NCBI RefSeq assembly: GCF_000368825.1
Contig: NZ_KB849715.1
Span: 296,621 to 360,620 of the forward strand
Origin: Acinetobacter ursingii DSM 16037 = CIP 107286
GTDB taxonomy: Bacteria; Pseudomonadota; Gammaproteobacteria; Pseudomonadales; Moraxellaceae
DNA length: 64,000 nt
Direction of reading: 5' to 3'
The translations under genes were made by a program, and so were the position numbers. The notes beneath the pieces are model-generated. The model worked only from the letters and a program-made list of their open reading frames with translations. It had not been told where the DNA came from and searched no databases. Shown here one piece after another: positions 46,236 to 55,878 of the stretch (its first letter is position 1; each line of letters begins with the position of its first letter).

Positions 46236-48167
46236 TTACTTTTGTTTAATCGTATAACAGCTTGGCAAATCGATACTTAAAGTACCATTAACACGTTTGG
46301 CCAAGTCTTGCTGTACAGGAGTTGGTGCAGGCGAGATATCTTTAATATTGTTATAGACTTTTTGATAAGCCGCATGAATATTAATCCAGTTCGCTTCTGC
46401 ATTACTAAAATTCGTAATATTCACGCCACGCGTCGTATTATGATCGGTTAATAGGTTGTGTAAGTTAATTTTTACGCCGCCTGAAGTCAATGTTTGAGAG
46501 GATTGTCCTGTATCACTTCCTGCTCGAACAGAGAGATTCTGGTTCAATCCTAAAATAATTCCTTCCAGTAATCCAAATTTTGCATTGGTTAAAATCATTC
46601 GAATAGTTAATGATTTATCGGTTTCAGCATAATTACCTGTACCCGTAGTCCCAATTCTAAACTGTTGAACGCCATTGCTGTCCACCATTGTCGCTGGATT
46701 TATGCTCGCACAAGTACCCGACATATCATTCGCTGTAGCATCAGGTCGGATATCCGAACGAATATCACCATTCTCATCAATCACAATTCCCAGTTTGACA
46801 TCCTTAACACTGGTATCACTAAATTTAAAATTCAAAGTTGCATACATTGGGAAAACATAATATTCGCCCGACTTCACATTATTTGGTGTCGTTAAGATTT
46901 TCTTGTCGAGATAGGTAATTGGATTGGTTTTAGAGACATCAATGCTGCCATCAAACTGTTCTGGACTAAATTGCTGCGTCCATTTACCATAGCTGGCCGC
47001 ATCACCCTCTTTAGAACCAGTTGCCTGCTTATAGACAGCCTCTGTTCCTGTGATGATGTAACCGTTAATTAAACGGCCTTGGGTAATTTTGAGTGGATCA
47101 CCACTTTGATCCGCCATAGAAAATACAAAAGGACTATTTGCCAACTTTTTAGTTAATGGATTAATCCAGTTCGTTTGCGCCTCAGCATTCATTTTCTTTG
47201 GTGCGATTTTACTAATGAGTGTCAGACGTTTTAAGGAATCACTGATGATCGTCCCCTCACTGGTCTTATCATCAGGCTTGCCTTTCCATTGCAAACCATA
47301 ACCAAATGTGTGTCCAGTACGATCAGACAATAAGTACATATTGGCAATAATTTCATTACCTAATAAGCTCTTACCATGGAAACCTTCAATATATTGCTGA
47401 TCGACACCACTTTCGGCAGGGAGTGGCCATGGTAAAAAGTCAGATTGGAAGCTACCCGCATTTTGCATATTCAGCATTTTCACCACAATATCGAAAGCGG
47501 TCTGATCACTGACTTCTGAAACATCAACCCATGGTTTTAATAGTGCCGCATAACTACCATCTTTAAAATTGCTCACATCAATCGACTGGCTAATATTTTT
47601 CAGATTACTTTTATAATCTTCATCTAACTCCATCGGCTGAAGATCACCAATCGCATTCTTTTCGTTCACCGCTCCCGCAGCCTGAAAAATTTTAACTAAG
47701 CCCATCGCAACTTTAATGGTTTCATCATTTGGATCTAGACTGGCAGGGGCTTTACCAACCATCGCTATAGCTATATCAACTAAAGAAATAGGAGCATCTG
47801 ATATTTTCAAAGAAGTGATCGTTTTTAAATCGACCGCACCTAATTTAATCTGCTTATCCGTTCCCTGTCCCTTGATCGAGAATGTTACAGTATCACCTAA
47901 TTTACACGCACCAGAGACCGCATTAGAGCTATTTTGAGTAATAAAGTGATTCGTTGTATCGCTACTACAATCAAAGTTTAAACCTGCTACTGGATAATCA
48001 AAAACAAACTCAAGACAATCCGTAGAAGTGGTAGAACAACTGGTACTTGCAGTAACGCCTGTACTTCCTGGAGGATCAACATGAATATTGCCACCCTCTC
48101 CACCACAACCATTTAAAGCAGCCATGAGAGCTGTTAATGTAAAAGGAATCCATATTTGCTTTTTCAT
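46236..48167 (-). CDS. filF: FilF, lipoprotein of the fil cluster
   Basis: 643 residues. The N-terminal lipobox LMAALNGCGGEGG predicts lipid attachment. The rest is rich in Ser, Thr and Asn with alternating hydrophobic residues, as in secreted beta-rich proteins, and cysteine pairs near residues 42-64. It is the last gene of the six-gene fil operon, named from Acinetobacter. The activity is unknown. Confidence 0.85.
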   Translation of the reverse strand: MKKQIWIPFTLTALMAALNGCGGEGGNIHVDPPGSTGVTASTSCSTTSTDCLEFVFDYPVAGLNFDCSSDTTNHFITQNSSNAVSGACKLGDTVTFSIKGQGTDKQIKLGAVDLKTITSLKISDAPISLVDIAIAMVGKAPASLDPNDETIKVAMGLVKIFQAAGAVNEKNAIGDLQPMELDEDYKSNLKNISQSIDVSNFKDGSYAALLKPWVDVSEVSDQTAFDIVVKMLNMQNAGSFQSDFLPWPLPAESGVDQQYIEGFHGKSLLGNEIIANMYLLSDRTGHTFGYGLQWKGKPDDKTSEGTIISDSLKRLTLISKIAPKKMNAEAQTNWINPLTKKLANSPFVFSMADQSGDPLKITQGRLINGYIITGTEAVYKQATGSKEGDAASYGKWTQQFSPEQFDGSIDVSKTNPITYLDKKILTTPNNVKSGEYYVFPMYATLNFKFSDTSVKDVKLGIVIDENGDIRSDIRPDATANDMSGTCASINPATMVDSNGVQQFRIGTTGTGNYAETDKSLTIRMILTNAKFGLLEGIILGLNQNLSVRAGSDTGQSSQTLTSGGVKINLHNLLTDHNTTRGVNITNFSNAEANWINIHAAYQKVYNNIKDISPAPTPVQQDLAKRVNGTLSIDLPSCYTIKQK

Positions 48168-48186
48168 AATACAATCACTTTATTAC

Positions 48187-49449
48187 CTAACGGATCGCCG
48201 TTAATTTTATTTGTCCTTGATTTGATAAAGATTTTTCCTGAACATCTAATGCTGAAGCCAATGGGGTCAACAATATATAAGATGTCTGATCTGGAAGTCT
48301 TATCGTTCCTTCAATTGCCGCATGTTGCAACATGGTGGCTGGAAATTCCTGATTTTTGTAGCCACTTACACCTTCAAGTATGCATCCTTTCTGATCCAGA
48401 AATACCACAAAAGGCCAGTAAAATGTTGGATTCTGTTCAGTCGTAGCATAAGAGGTCAGTTTCAGTTGTTTCAATGGCGCAGATAATTTAACCACATCAT
48501 AATCAAAAGTGTCTTTGATAGGTTTTCTTGGCCATAGTCCTATTTGCTTTTCAACATTGAAGAGTTTGGCATCTTTCATCTTCTTACCTGTAAAGCATGC
48601 TGTCTCTAGACTTTCAACCACTTGCTCTTTCGGCATGCGATAATAGGTTGAAGATAAGGCCAATACTTCTTCTGCTTTTTCATTTTGATTCTTTTTCAAC
48701 ATCGACTGTAAAAAAGACTTACTTACCCCTTTTTCACGCTGTTCTGGCTGCATACGCACCGCACCAAGTCGGGCATCAACAATGCCTTCAGGCATCACGT
48801 AAAATCGTTTTTTACCTTCAAGATTAAACTCTTTCTCTTCTAAATATTCGCTATCAATATATTTTTCGCCATTCAACTCATCGATGTGTTGATCAGCTTC
48901 ATTATGAGGTGGCTGATCAGTTGAGTTTAAATGAGTTTCGGTCTTTACTTTTTGAGTTTGTGGCGTTGTCGAGGATACTTTGGCTTGAGTCTGAGTATAA
49001 GCTGACTGTGCAGGCTGTGCTTGTTTTCCTTGCTTTTGCTTTGACTGAACTTGTGCAGGCACTATATTTTTTGTTTCAGAAGATTCTTTTTGCTGAACAA
49101 TTGTTTCAGGCAAAGTTTTAGTCACACTTTTTGCTGTTATAGGAACAGCTTCTTTTTGTAAATGATCTGGTTGTATAACCTGTGGTTGAATGATTTTTAT
49201 AGACTCTGAGCGAGTCGCTTGAACTGGTTTAGATTCAACCACCTTAGACGTATCATCTGGCTCGGCAACTACTTTCCGATAAGTTGCCTTTTTAGATTCC
49301 ACGGGATCACGTGGAATCACCAAAGGACGACCATCCGGCCCAATAATTGTAAAAAAATCGGCAGTATATCCCATCGGTACTGTTCCTAATGAAAACAATA
49401 CCCCTGAAACATACGCCATTGATTTTTTACTTTTAAACATACTTACCAT
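48187..49449 (-). CDS. filE: FilE, exported protein of the fil cluster
   Basis: 420 residues: a signal-like N-terminus (MAYVSGVLFSLGTVP), then a Lys/Gln/Ser-rich low-complexity linker (about 75-190) and a C-terminal domain containing two cysteines. Overlaps filD by seven bases and precedes filF. The domain is not recognised outside Acinetobacter-type fil operons. The linker suggests it spans periplasm or surface. Confidence 0.82.
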   Translation of the reverse strand: MVSMFKSKKSMAYVSGVLFSLGTVPMGYTADFFTIIGPDGRPLVIPRDPVESKKATYRKVVAEPDDTSKVVESKPVQATRSESIKIIQPQVIQPDHLQKEAVPITAKSVTKTLPETIVQQKESSETKNIVPAQVQSKQKQGKQAQPAQSAYTQTQAKVSSTTPQTQKVKTETHLNSTDQPPHNEADQHIDELNGEKYIDSEYLEEKEFNLEGKKRFYVMPEGIVDARLGAVRMQPEQREKGVSKSFLQSMLKKNQNEKAEEVLALSSTYYRMPKEQVVESLETACFTGKKMKDAKLFNVEKQIGLWPRKPIKDTFDYDVVKLSAPLKQLKLTSYATTEQNPTFYWPFVVFLDQKGCILEGVSGYKNQEFPATMLQHAAIEGTIRLPDQTSYILLTPLASALDVQEKSLSNQGQIKLTAIR

Positions 49450-51107
49450 CTTGTTCTGTAGTTAATCCCTAAAATCGTAACTTGTGTATTAGTACGAACG
49501 TTTAATCCTGCATAAGGGTTCAAGATTAAATTATCAATCCCACAAGCATTTGACAACGAACTTGAACATGCAGGAATGTTGTCACGACTGCGTAAGAAAG
49601 CTAAGGTCAAATCAATATCTGTATCCGCATCAAATCGGTAACCTAACCCCAAACCAAATAATTGTGCATTATTGATTGGAATCAATGTATTACGCTTATC
49701 ATCTGGTGTTGCAGAAGCGCGAGGCTCATACCCAGCACGTAGCTTCAAACGATCCGTTGCCGAGTACTCCACACCAATCCCCCAACTCCATGGAGAGGTA
49801 AATTTTAAAGGTACAGATAAAGTACTATCCGTCACCCCACTCGAAAGTAATTTTGCAATTTTAAGCGCCGAAACTTGACGATCAAATTCAAATCTGAATT
49901 GATCCCACTGCTTATAATCTGTCCAGCCCACATCAAAATTAATTTGTAAGTCTGGAAAAACTTTATACTTGATCCCTGCCTGAAAATGCGCAGGATATTT
50001 TAAATCCATCGAAACCAAACCTGATTCGCTGGCTGGAATGTAAGATGGAAATCCTAAAATAGCAGCAAAAATTTGGCCCGTCGCAGATGAGTTCAAAGCT
50101 CGAATCAATTCACGCGGAGCATTGGCATTATCAATATAATATTTGCCTTTCATTCTTGTTTTACTTTCGCTTTGATACACCATACCAAAAGCAAAATCAT
50201 CCGAAGGTTCCCACATTAAGCCCAAGTTATAACTTGGCGCTAATGATTGCTCCATGGTCGCTTTGAGTTGACCAAATTTACCAAATGGATTGAGACCTTC
50301 ATTGGCATTACATAGACCTAATAGTAAAAGATCGGTAATAATGTCTGAATTATCACGAAATGGCGAACAGACCACATCATCCACCATACGCAACACACCA
50401 ATCAATTCATTAGGGAAGCGTAAATCTGTTTTTAAGGAAATTGCCTGATAAGACATACCCAATGATGCACCTAGAGACAACTCATCATTGACTTGGAATG
50501 CAAATGATGGTGATAGATAGGTAATGCGCTCAAATGCAACCTGTTGCCCCATAAAATTGCCGGGATTGCCATTTTCAGAACCATAACCTACGATCAAGGG
50601 TGCATAAATTGCGGTTGCATATGTGACTTTTGAACCCGGTGGTTTATAGGCAATACCTGCTGTAGGTGCAGCAATAGGAACACCCTCACCTAAATCCACC
50701 ATCTTTTTTAAGATAGGCACATAAATACTGGCATATTCAACATCAGCATTCACTGTACCTTTGAAGTCTGTACATAAACTGGATGGATTTTCAGGCGCGT
50801 CATTACACACTAATGGGTCATCTGAATAACCAAATACGTTATAACCTGCTGGGGCAGATAAATCGCGTTTTACGTTAAAGTTTGCAACAATGCCTTGTAC
50901 ATCAGTTTGTAAACCTTCAATTTTAGCCAACCCTGCTGGGTTAAAGTGAATCGCACTAATCCCGGGAGGATCAGCCGTCACCGCATTTCCCAAAGATAAT
51001 GATCGAATATCAACTGATAAGTTTTGTCCAAGCTGAGCGAAAGCCACACTTGAAAAGCCCGTTAAGAAAATTGCAGCAGCTAACGGGCGTAGTCTTGGGT
51101 ATAACAT
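49443..51107 (-). CDS. filD: FilD, OmpP1/FadL-like outer-membrane protein
   Basis: 554 residues. A signal peptide ends VAFAQLG. The mature N-terminus contains SLGNAVTADPPGISAIHFNPAGLA, a FadL/OmpP1-like hallmark (NPA), and many amphipathic beta strands follow. It ends in YRTRW, an aromatic terminal residue as in barrels. It sits between filC and filE. Fatty acid or other cargo is unproven. Confidence 0.85.
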   Translation of the reverse strand: MLYPRLRPLAAAIFLTGFSSVAFAQLGQNLSVDIRSLSLGNAVTADPPGISAIHFNPAGLAKIEGLQTDVQGIVANFNVKRDLSAPAGYNVFGYSDDPLVCNDAPENPSSLCTDFKGTVNADVEYASIYVPILKKMVDLGEGVPIAAPTAGIAYKPPGSKVTYATAIYAPLIVGYGSENGNPGNFMGQQVAFERITYLSPSFAFQVNDELSLGASLGMSYQAISLKTDLRFPNELIGVLRMVDDVVCSPFRDNSDIITDLLLLGLCNANEGLNPFGKFGQLKATMEQSLAPSYNLGLMWEPSDDFAFGMVYQSESKTRMKGKYYIDNANAPRELIRALNSSATGQIFAAILGFPSYIPASESGLVSMDLKYPAHFQAGIKYKVFPDLQINFDVGWTDYKQWDQFRFEFDRQVSALKIAKLLSSGVTDSTLSVPLKFTSPWSWGIGVEYSATDRLKLRAGYEPRASATPDDKRNTLIPINNAQLFGLGLGYRFDADTDIDLTLAFLRSRDNIPACSSSLSNACGIDNLILNPYAGLNVRTNTQVTILGINYRTRW

Positions 51108-51121
51108 ACCGACTACTCCCT

Positions 51122-52291
51122 TTAGTTACGAATTTTCTTGGCAAAACCAACAATATCCAATGGGAAAGATAGACCTAATGAAACATCAGGCGCATCTTCA
51201 GTTAGACCGATTCCCAACGTACCATTTACAATGGTATCTGGTGAAACACGTACACCGAGTGCAATCGAGAATGTTGCACTGGTTTGATCCGCGGGTTTAT
51301 AAGTTTCACCAGTGTTATAGGTGAACTCACTTTGAGTATTAAAACTTTGCTGATAGGACATCGTCAAAGACACGTCATAGTTAAACGAATACGCGAAACC
51401 AAAAGCAAAGCCACCACTAATCCCAGGATCAAACTCATCGATAATTCGTGTACCACGAATCTGATTTAAACCTGTTTCTTTGAAACCATAGTTGGCAGAA
51501 ACCGAGGCAAATAATACGACTGGATCAATATATTTACGAGTACTTGCGCCAATCCCTGCTGAGTAATAACCCTTACCTGTTGATAAATCCTTGGTTGGAT
51601 TGACTTCATATGGACTATCACCTGTTTTAGTCGAAATATTACCAAATAAAATCAGAGGTAAACGACCTGCTTTTAAAGGAAACGGTTCCCAACGTGCACC
51701 AAATGAAATATCACCCAATCCTGCGGTGGTCGTATCTTTTAAATTATCTGATTTCGCAACAAATGGAAGCGAGGTCGATAATGTCAAATTATCGCGTAGA
51801 CCGTATTGCAAGGTAAAGGTATTGGTCAGGGTATGGGTTGCATCTTCATCCACTCTTAGCTGTGCAACGCTACCATCCTGAATGGCAAGGTTTAACTGAC
51901 TATCTCGATAGTAGGTATAATCGATATCATAATATGTCGAGATCTCGCCTCTTTTGATCAAAGAGTACTGACGCTCATTTGAAGTAAATACTTCTTGCAG
52001 GTTACTTTCCTGTGTTGCATCGCCTTCTTGTTTCTGTAATGCCTCAGCTGCACCGTTTGACTGAACAGTTTGAGCTGTATGAGATGGAGCAACTGGAGCA
52101 GGTTCAATCGCAGGTGCATCCTCAGGTTGTACAGCTGTTGCATTTGGATCAGGTTCTGTAAATGCAGTTGCTGGCTTAGATGCTGTTGGCACATCCTGTG
52201 CCTTTACATCTGCCGCATATACACCACCCATCATAAAAATTTGAATACTGACTGCAAGTAGAGTTTTATTCATCCATTGAGCTCTCATCAT
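51122..52291 (-). CDS. filC: FilC, outer-membrane barrel protein of the fil cluster
   Basis: 389 residues. The signal peptide ends GGVYA, followed by a Pro/Ala/Gln-rich stretch and a short coiled-coil-like helix (about 85-110), and then a barrel with repeated LQYGLRDNLTLSTSLPF-type strands. N-terminal helical plug plus barrel resembles FapF of the Fap amyloid system. TAGGA precedes the first ATG. The role is inferred. Confidence 0.82.
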   Translation of the reverse strand: MMRAQWMNKTLLAVSIQIFMMGGVYAADVKAQDVPTASKPATAFTEPDPNATAVQPEDAPAIEPAPVAPSHTAQTVQSNGAAEALQKQEGDATQESNLQEVFTSNERQYSLIKRGEISTYYDIDYTYYRDSQLNLAIQDGSVAQLRVDEDATHTLTNTFTLQYGLRDNLTLSTSLPFVAKSDNLKDTTTAGLGDISFGARWEPFPLKAGRLPLILFGNISTKTGDSPYEVNPTKDLSTGKGYYSAGIGASTRKYIDPVVLFASVSANYGFKETGLNQIRGTRIIDEFDPGISGGFAFGFAYSFNYDVSLTMSYQQSFNTQSEFTYNTGETYKPADQTSATFSIALGVRVSPDTIVNGTLGIGLTEDAPDVSLGLSFPLDIVGFAKKIRN

Positions 52292-52320
52292 CTATTTCCT
52301 ACCACTTATTTTTTTTCTGA

Positions 52321-53154
52321 CTATTTACGCTTGTAATACAAGCGCATAAAAGTATTAATGTTCTGACCATAAGTATCTGATTCTTTATTTAAATCAGGCC
52401 CTCTGCGTACAGTTGATGCTCTATCTGCAATCTTTTCCATATAAAAAGTCGGATATTGAATATCAACAAGTGCATATTTATTAACAGTTGCATCTTCCAC
52501 ATGACGCATATCAGCATCTTGTAGTGCCAACATATTTTGTCTTTGAGCTTCAGGAACATTAATTAAAAATAAAGTGTTATTTTCCCAAATCTCTTTGAAT
52601 CTTTCCTGATCAAAGCTGATGTTTCCCAAAGCGGGGTCAGCTACATAAACGCGTCCATTTTTATAAGCTTTGTAAACGACAAAATGTTTAAATCCCGCAT
52701 AAGAGATTGGAACAATTGCAGGTTGTCCTTGTTTAATCAGATCAGAGAACTCCCCCCGATATCCCCCACTCTCTAGACCTAACGCAGTCACAAAACGCTT
52801 CATATCCAATAGTGAAAAGCTTCGACGTTCTACAATACGGTTATATTCACCAAAGCGTAAAAGCCCGTTCATGGTTTGCTGCTCGGTTAAACGAGTACCC
52901 ACATAACCATTTAACAAAGTCGTTAATGCGGCCGAACCACAACTATAGTCATAGGCTTGACGGACGATGCCTCGGAATTGATCTTCAACCGCAGGTTTAA
53001 TATTGACCTGTTCGCGGTGAAAACGAGTGAATGAAGGTTCACGTGAATCGAGAACTTCTGTGTAGTTGACAGTACCCGGCGGCTTTTCCTTAATATCAAA
53101 GGCTTGAGTCGCAAAGTAATAAATCAGTGCCGACCCCAATGTAATCTCTAACAT
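52321..53154 (-). CDS. filB: FilB, C39-family cysteine peptidase
   Basis: 277 residues. A hydrophobic N-terminus (residues 1-20) anchors it in the membrane. The peptidase domain has Cys72 in YDYSCGSAALTTLL, His157 in GFKHFVVY, and Asp173 in VADPALG, a complete C39 triad. The Gln before the Cys motif forms the oxyanion hole. There is no ABC transporter attached, as in FapD. It probably matures FilA or another fil product. Confidence 0.88.
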   Translation of the reverse strand: MLEITLGSALIYYFATQAFDIKEKPPGTVNYTEVLDSREPSFTRFHREQVNIKPAVEDQFRGIVRQAYDYSCGSAALTTLLNGYVGTRLTEQQTMNGLLRFGEYNRIVERRSFSLLDMKRFVTALGLESGGYRGEFSDLIKQGQPAIVPISYAGFKHFVVYKAYKNGRVYVADPALGNISFDQERFKEIWENNTLFLINVPEAQRQNMLALQDADMRHVEDATVNKYALVDIQYPTFYMEKIADRASTVRRGPDLNKESDTYGQNINTFMRLYYKRK

Positions 53155-53300
53155 AATCTGACTTTTCTACTTTTGGCATCTGATGCCCTTACGTTGCTAT
53201 TATTTTTAGAGTAAGTACTCTACGTTCCTTGTCTGTTGAAGATACCTTTTTTTTTATTTTTTTGACAGAATGCGTCTTTTTTTGTAACTGATGTAAATAA

Positions 53301-53326
53301 AAAAACGCGCATCAATGCGCGTTTTT
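53301..53326 (-). terminator. Terminator or attenuator between filA and filB
   Basis: AAAAACGCGC (53301-53310) pairs with 53317-53326 around an ATCAAT loop. On the minus strand it is followed by a T7 run. It would end most filA transcripts before filB. Confidence 0.85.
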
Positions 53327-53350
53327 CTTTATGGATAAATCTAAATGAGA

Positions 53351-54265
53351 TTAGTGACCAGAAATTGTAATTTGTGAACCCGCTGTAGTACCAGCAGCAC
53401 CATAGAAAGTTTTTACACCACTAATTTCAACATCGCCAATTGAACCAACTGATGAGCTACCTAGATGGATACCTTTAATATAAATATCATTACCAGCAGC
53501 GTCATTTGAAGTAATTTGCAGACCAGTCGTTAATACTTTCACAGATGCATCAACATTTAAGTCACCTGTTGTGCTACCAGTAGAAGCAACCTTAATGCTA
53601 TCCAGTACGATGTCGCCACCAGCACCTGCTGATCCGTCATGAATTGATAGGTTAGCCAGCTCTAGACCACCAACCATAGTTGTTTTAAGATTAATCATAG
53701 CACCTTGTGGAGCTGTACCTAATTGGATATTGGCATCCATTTTACCAGTTTTCAAAGTCAAACCATTCAAGATTTTATTATAACCTGTAGTTTCAACACC
53801 ACGAGCTACTGAACCTGCTGTATAGGTTTTACTTTTCGCAATACCAATTTCACCAATTTTGATATTCAAACCAGAAACTTGCGCCGCAATATTCAAGAAT
53901 GCACCATTAGCACCACCGCCATCGGTATCAATAACTAAATCAGCAAGGTTATGCGATGTTAAAAGAGATGCAGTATTTGGTGTAATTTCAATACCATGTG
54001 TAATTGTACCGTTTGTACCATCACCATTTGCCTTAATTACGATAGCACCACCAGTACTTGTACCACCTTTAGTTGTATCAGAATAACCATCGTTATCATG
54101 GATCGCTAATTGATCAATGGTTACTTTAGAAATACCGATACCAATATTCAGACCATCTTGACCTGTGGTCGAGCTAAGCGCAGCATCATCCATTGACTGC
54201 ATTGCCATTGCATTTGCACTGATCGCAATTGAAGACACCAAAGCAAGTTTAGTAAACATTTTCAT
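53351..54265 (-). CDS. filA: FilA, secreted protein of the fil cluster
   Basis: 304 residues from ATG 54265, with GGGAG eight bases upstream; the computed frame starts 21 bases earlier. A Sec signal peptide ends ANAMA, followed by SMDDAALSSTTGQDG and Gly/Thr/Asn/Ile-rich repeats. The post-signal motif is similar in shape to the leader that C39 peptidases recognise. It is the first, probably most abundant, product of the operon. It is annotated as a pilus assembly protein without direct evidence. Confidence 0.85.
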   Translation of the reverse strand: MKMFTKLALVSSIAISANAMAMQSMDDAALSSTTGQDGLNIGIGISKVTIDQLAIHDNDGYSDTTKGGTSTGGAIVIKANGDGTNGTITHGIEITPNTASLLTSHNLADLVIDTDGGGANGAFLNIAAQVSGLNIKIGEIGIAKSKTYTAGSVARGVETTGYNKILNGLTLKTGKMDANIQLGTAPQGAMINLKTTMVGGLELANLSIHDGSAGAGGDIVLDSIKVASTGSTTGDLNVDASVKVLTTGLQITSNDAAGNDIYIKGIHLGSSSVGSIGDVEISGVKTFYGAAGTTAGSQITISGH

Positions 54266-54527
54266 TCCGTACTCTCCCAAGAGCATTTATTTTTTTTGGT
54301 TTTCACTACTCTATGTTTCTACGGTTTTTTGAATTTCCCCAGTAGAAACGTCCTATCCATGAGTAGCTGAATTTGCCTCTCTAAATTACAACTCTGTTAA
54401 TTTTTGTTCAACTGCTGTTAATCAAATTTGATGAACTACCCGATAAACGGTTCGGTAGCTTATGTCTGTTGGCGTTCTGTAGTAAAATCACGGTTTCATC
54501 TTTATTCATATTTTTAGGCTTGTCTCA

Positions 54528-55859
54528 GTGAAGTTTTTTTGTAAGTTAAATCAAAATATTAGATCTACTTCTGAAATATTATTCAAACTTCACTCTACAC
54601 ATGGACTGGTTTTTCTAGAGGATCAAAATCATCCAGTGATAGCATTTAACCCTCGACATTATGTAGTTTATAACAATAAACAATTTAAATATTTTAAAAT
54701 TAATTCAATTTATCAATATGAAATGATGGATGAATTCACTATTGACAATTTTATTCAATTCCATTCTGCAAATAATCCTCAAACAGCAGCAACTTTTTCA
54801 GGTGGCTATATTGGCTTCATCTCTTATGATTATGCAGCCCATCAATTTACTCCTGTCAAAGAACGTTTACAGCCTTCTTTTTATATCGGGCAGTACGATA
54901 GCTTTTTAAAGTTTCACGATGATCATTGGTATTTTTATAGTGATGCGGATGATGCTGAACAACAATGGCAACAACTTGAAATCTTACTCAATCAAAAGAC
55001 TCAAATTGAGACTTTATCTTTACAACAAACACTACGCCCACGTTGGTCACCCGCAACTTATCGTCAAGCATTTCAACGGATTCAAGATTATATTTTAGCA
55101 GGTGATTGCTATCAAATTAATTTAACTCAAGAATTTATCGCCAAAGCGCAAGGTTCACTGTTAAGCCGTGCTGAACACCTTTGGAGCCTTACCGATGCAC
55201 CTTACGCAGGGTATTTAAAACTGGATGATTTTGAATTGCTCAGTTGTTCTCCAGAGTTATTTATTGAATTTAATCAACAGCAACTTATTACACGTCCAAT
55301 TAAAGGTACGATGCCGCGTTTTGATGATCCTGAACTGGATGCTGCATCGAAACAAAAATTAAAAGCTTCCGAAAAAGATCAAGCTGAAAACGTCATGATT
55401 GTGGATTTGCTTCGTAATGATTTAAGTGTTTATGCAGAAACAGGTTCGGTCAAAACCAATAAACTGTTTGAAATTGAAAGTTTTAATCAGGTTCATCACA
55501 TGGTCAGTGAAATTGAAGCGACATTAAAGCCAGACGTCAATCCGTTTGAAGTATTGATGTCCGCGTTACCGGGTGGCTCTATCACTGGAGCACCTAAAAT
55601 CCGTGCGATGCAAATTATCGAAGAACTCGAAGGGGCACCACGTGGAGCGTATTGTGGTTCACTCGGTTATTTTAATTTTGATGGTTCTGGTCGTTGGAAT
55701 ATCCTGATTCGCAGCATTCAAAAGTTTCAGGATGAGCTTTCGGTTTGGGCGGGGGGTGGAATTACCATTGCGTCTGATTGCGATGCAGAATATCAGGAAT
55801 GTTTTGATAAAGTGTCCGCCATGCTCGACTTACTCAATACATGGCAGATCAAAGATTAA
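54528..55859 (+). CDS. pabB: Aminodeoxychorismate synthase component I
   Basis: Converts chorismate and glutamine-derived ammonia to aminodeoxychorismate for folate. It has 443 residues starting at GTG 54528 (TAGG about nine bases before). The chorismate-binding motifs are TRPIKGTMPR (the Lys of PIKGT is the nucleophile in PabB, not Ala as in TrpE), ENVMIVDLLRNDLS and LPGGSITGAPKIRAMQ. Convergent with hisC, separated by 19 bases. Confidence 0.92.
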   Translation: MKFFCKLNQNIRSTSEILFKLHSTHGLVFLEDQNHPVIAFNPRHYVVYNNKQFKYFKINSIYQYEMMDEFTIDNFIQFHSANNPQTAATFSGGYIGFISYDYAAHQFTPVKERLQPSFYIGQYDSFLKFHDDHWYFYSDADDAEQQWQQLEILLNQKTQIETLSLQQTLRPRWSPATYRQAFQRIQDYILAGDCYQINLTQEFIAKAQGSLLSRAEHLWSLTDAPYAGYLKLDDFELLSCSPELFIEFNQQQLITRPIKGTMPRFDDPELDAASKQKLKASEKDQAENVMIVDLLRNDLSVYAETGSVKTNKLFEIESFNQVHHMVSEIEATLKPDVNPFEVLMSALPGGSITGAPKIRAMQIIEELEGAPRGAYCGSLGYFNFDGSGRWNILIRSIQKFQDELSVWAGGGITIASDCDAEYQECFDKVSAMLDLLNTWQIKD

Positions 55860-55878
55860 GTTTTGACGATAAATAAAC

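Noticed and set aside
51958..52194. Other-frame Gln/Leu-rich frame inside filC
   Set aside because: It is a shadow of the Pro/Ala/Gln-rich linker of filC with no independent signals.
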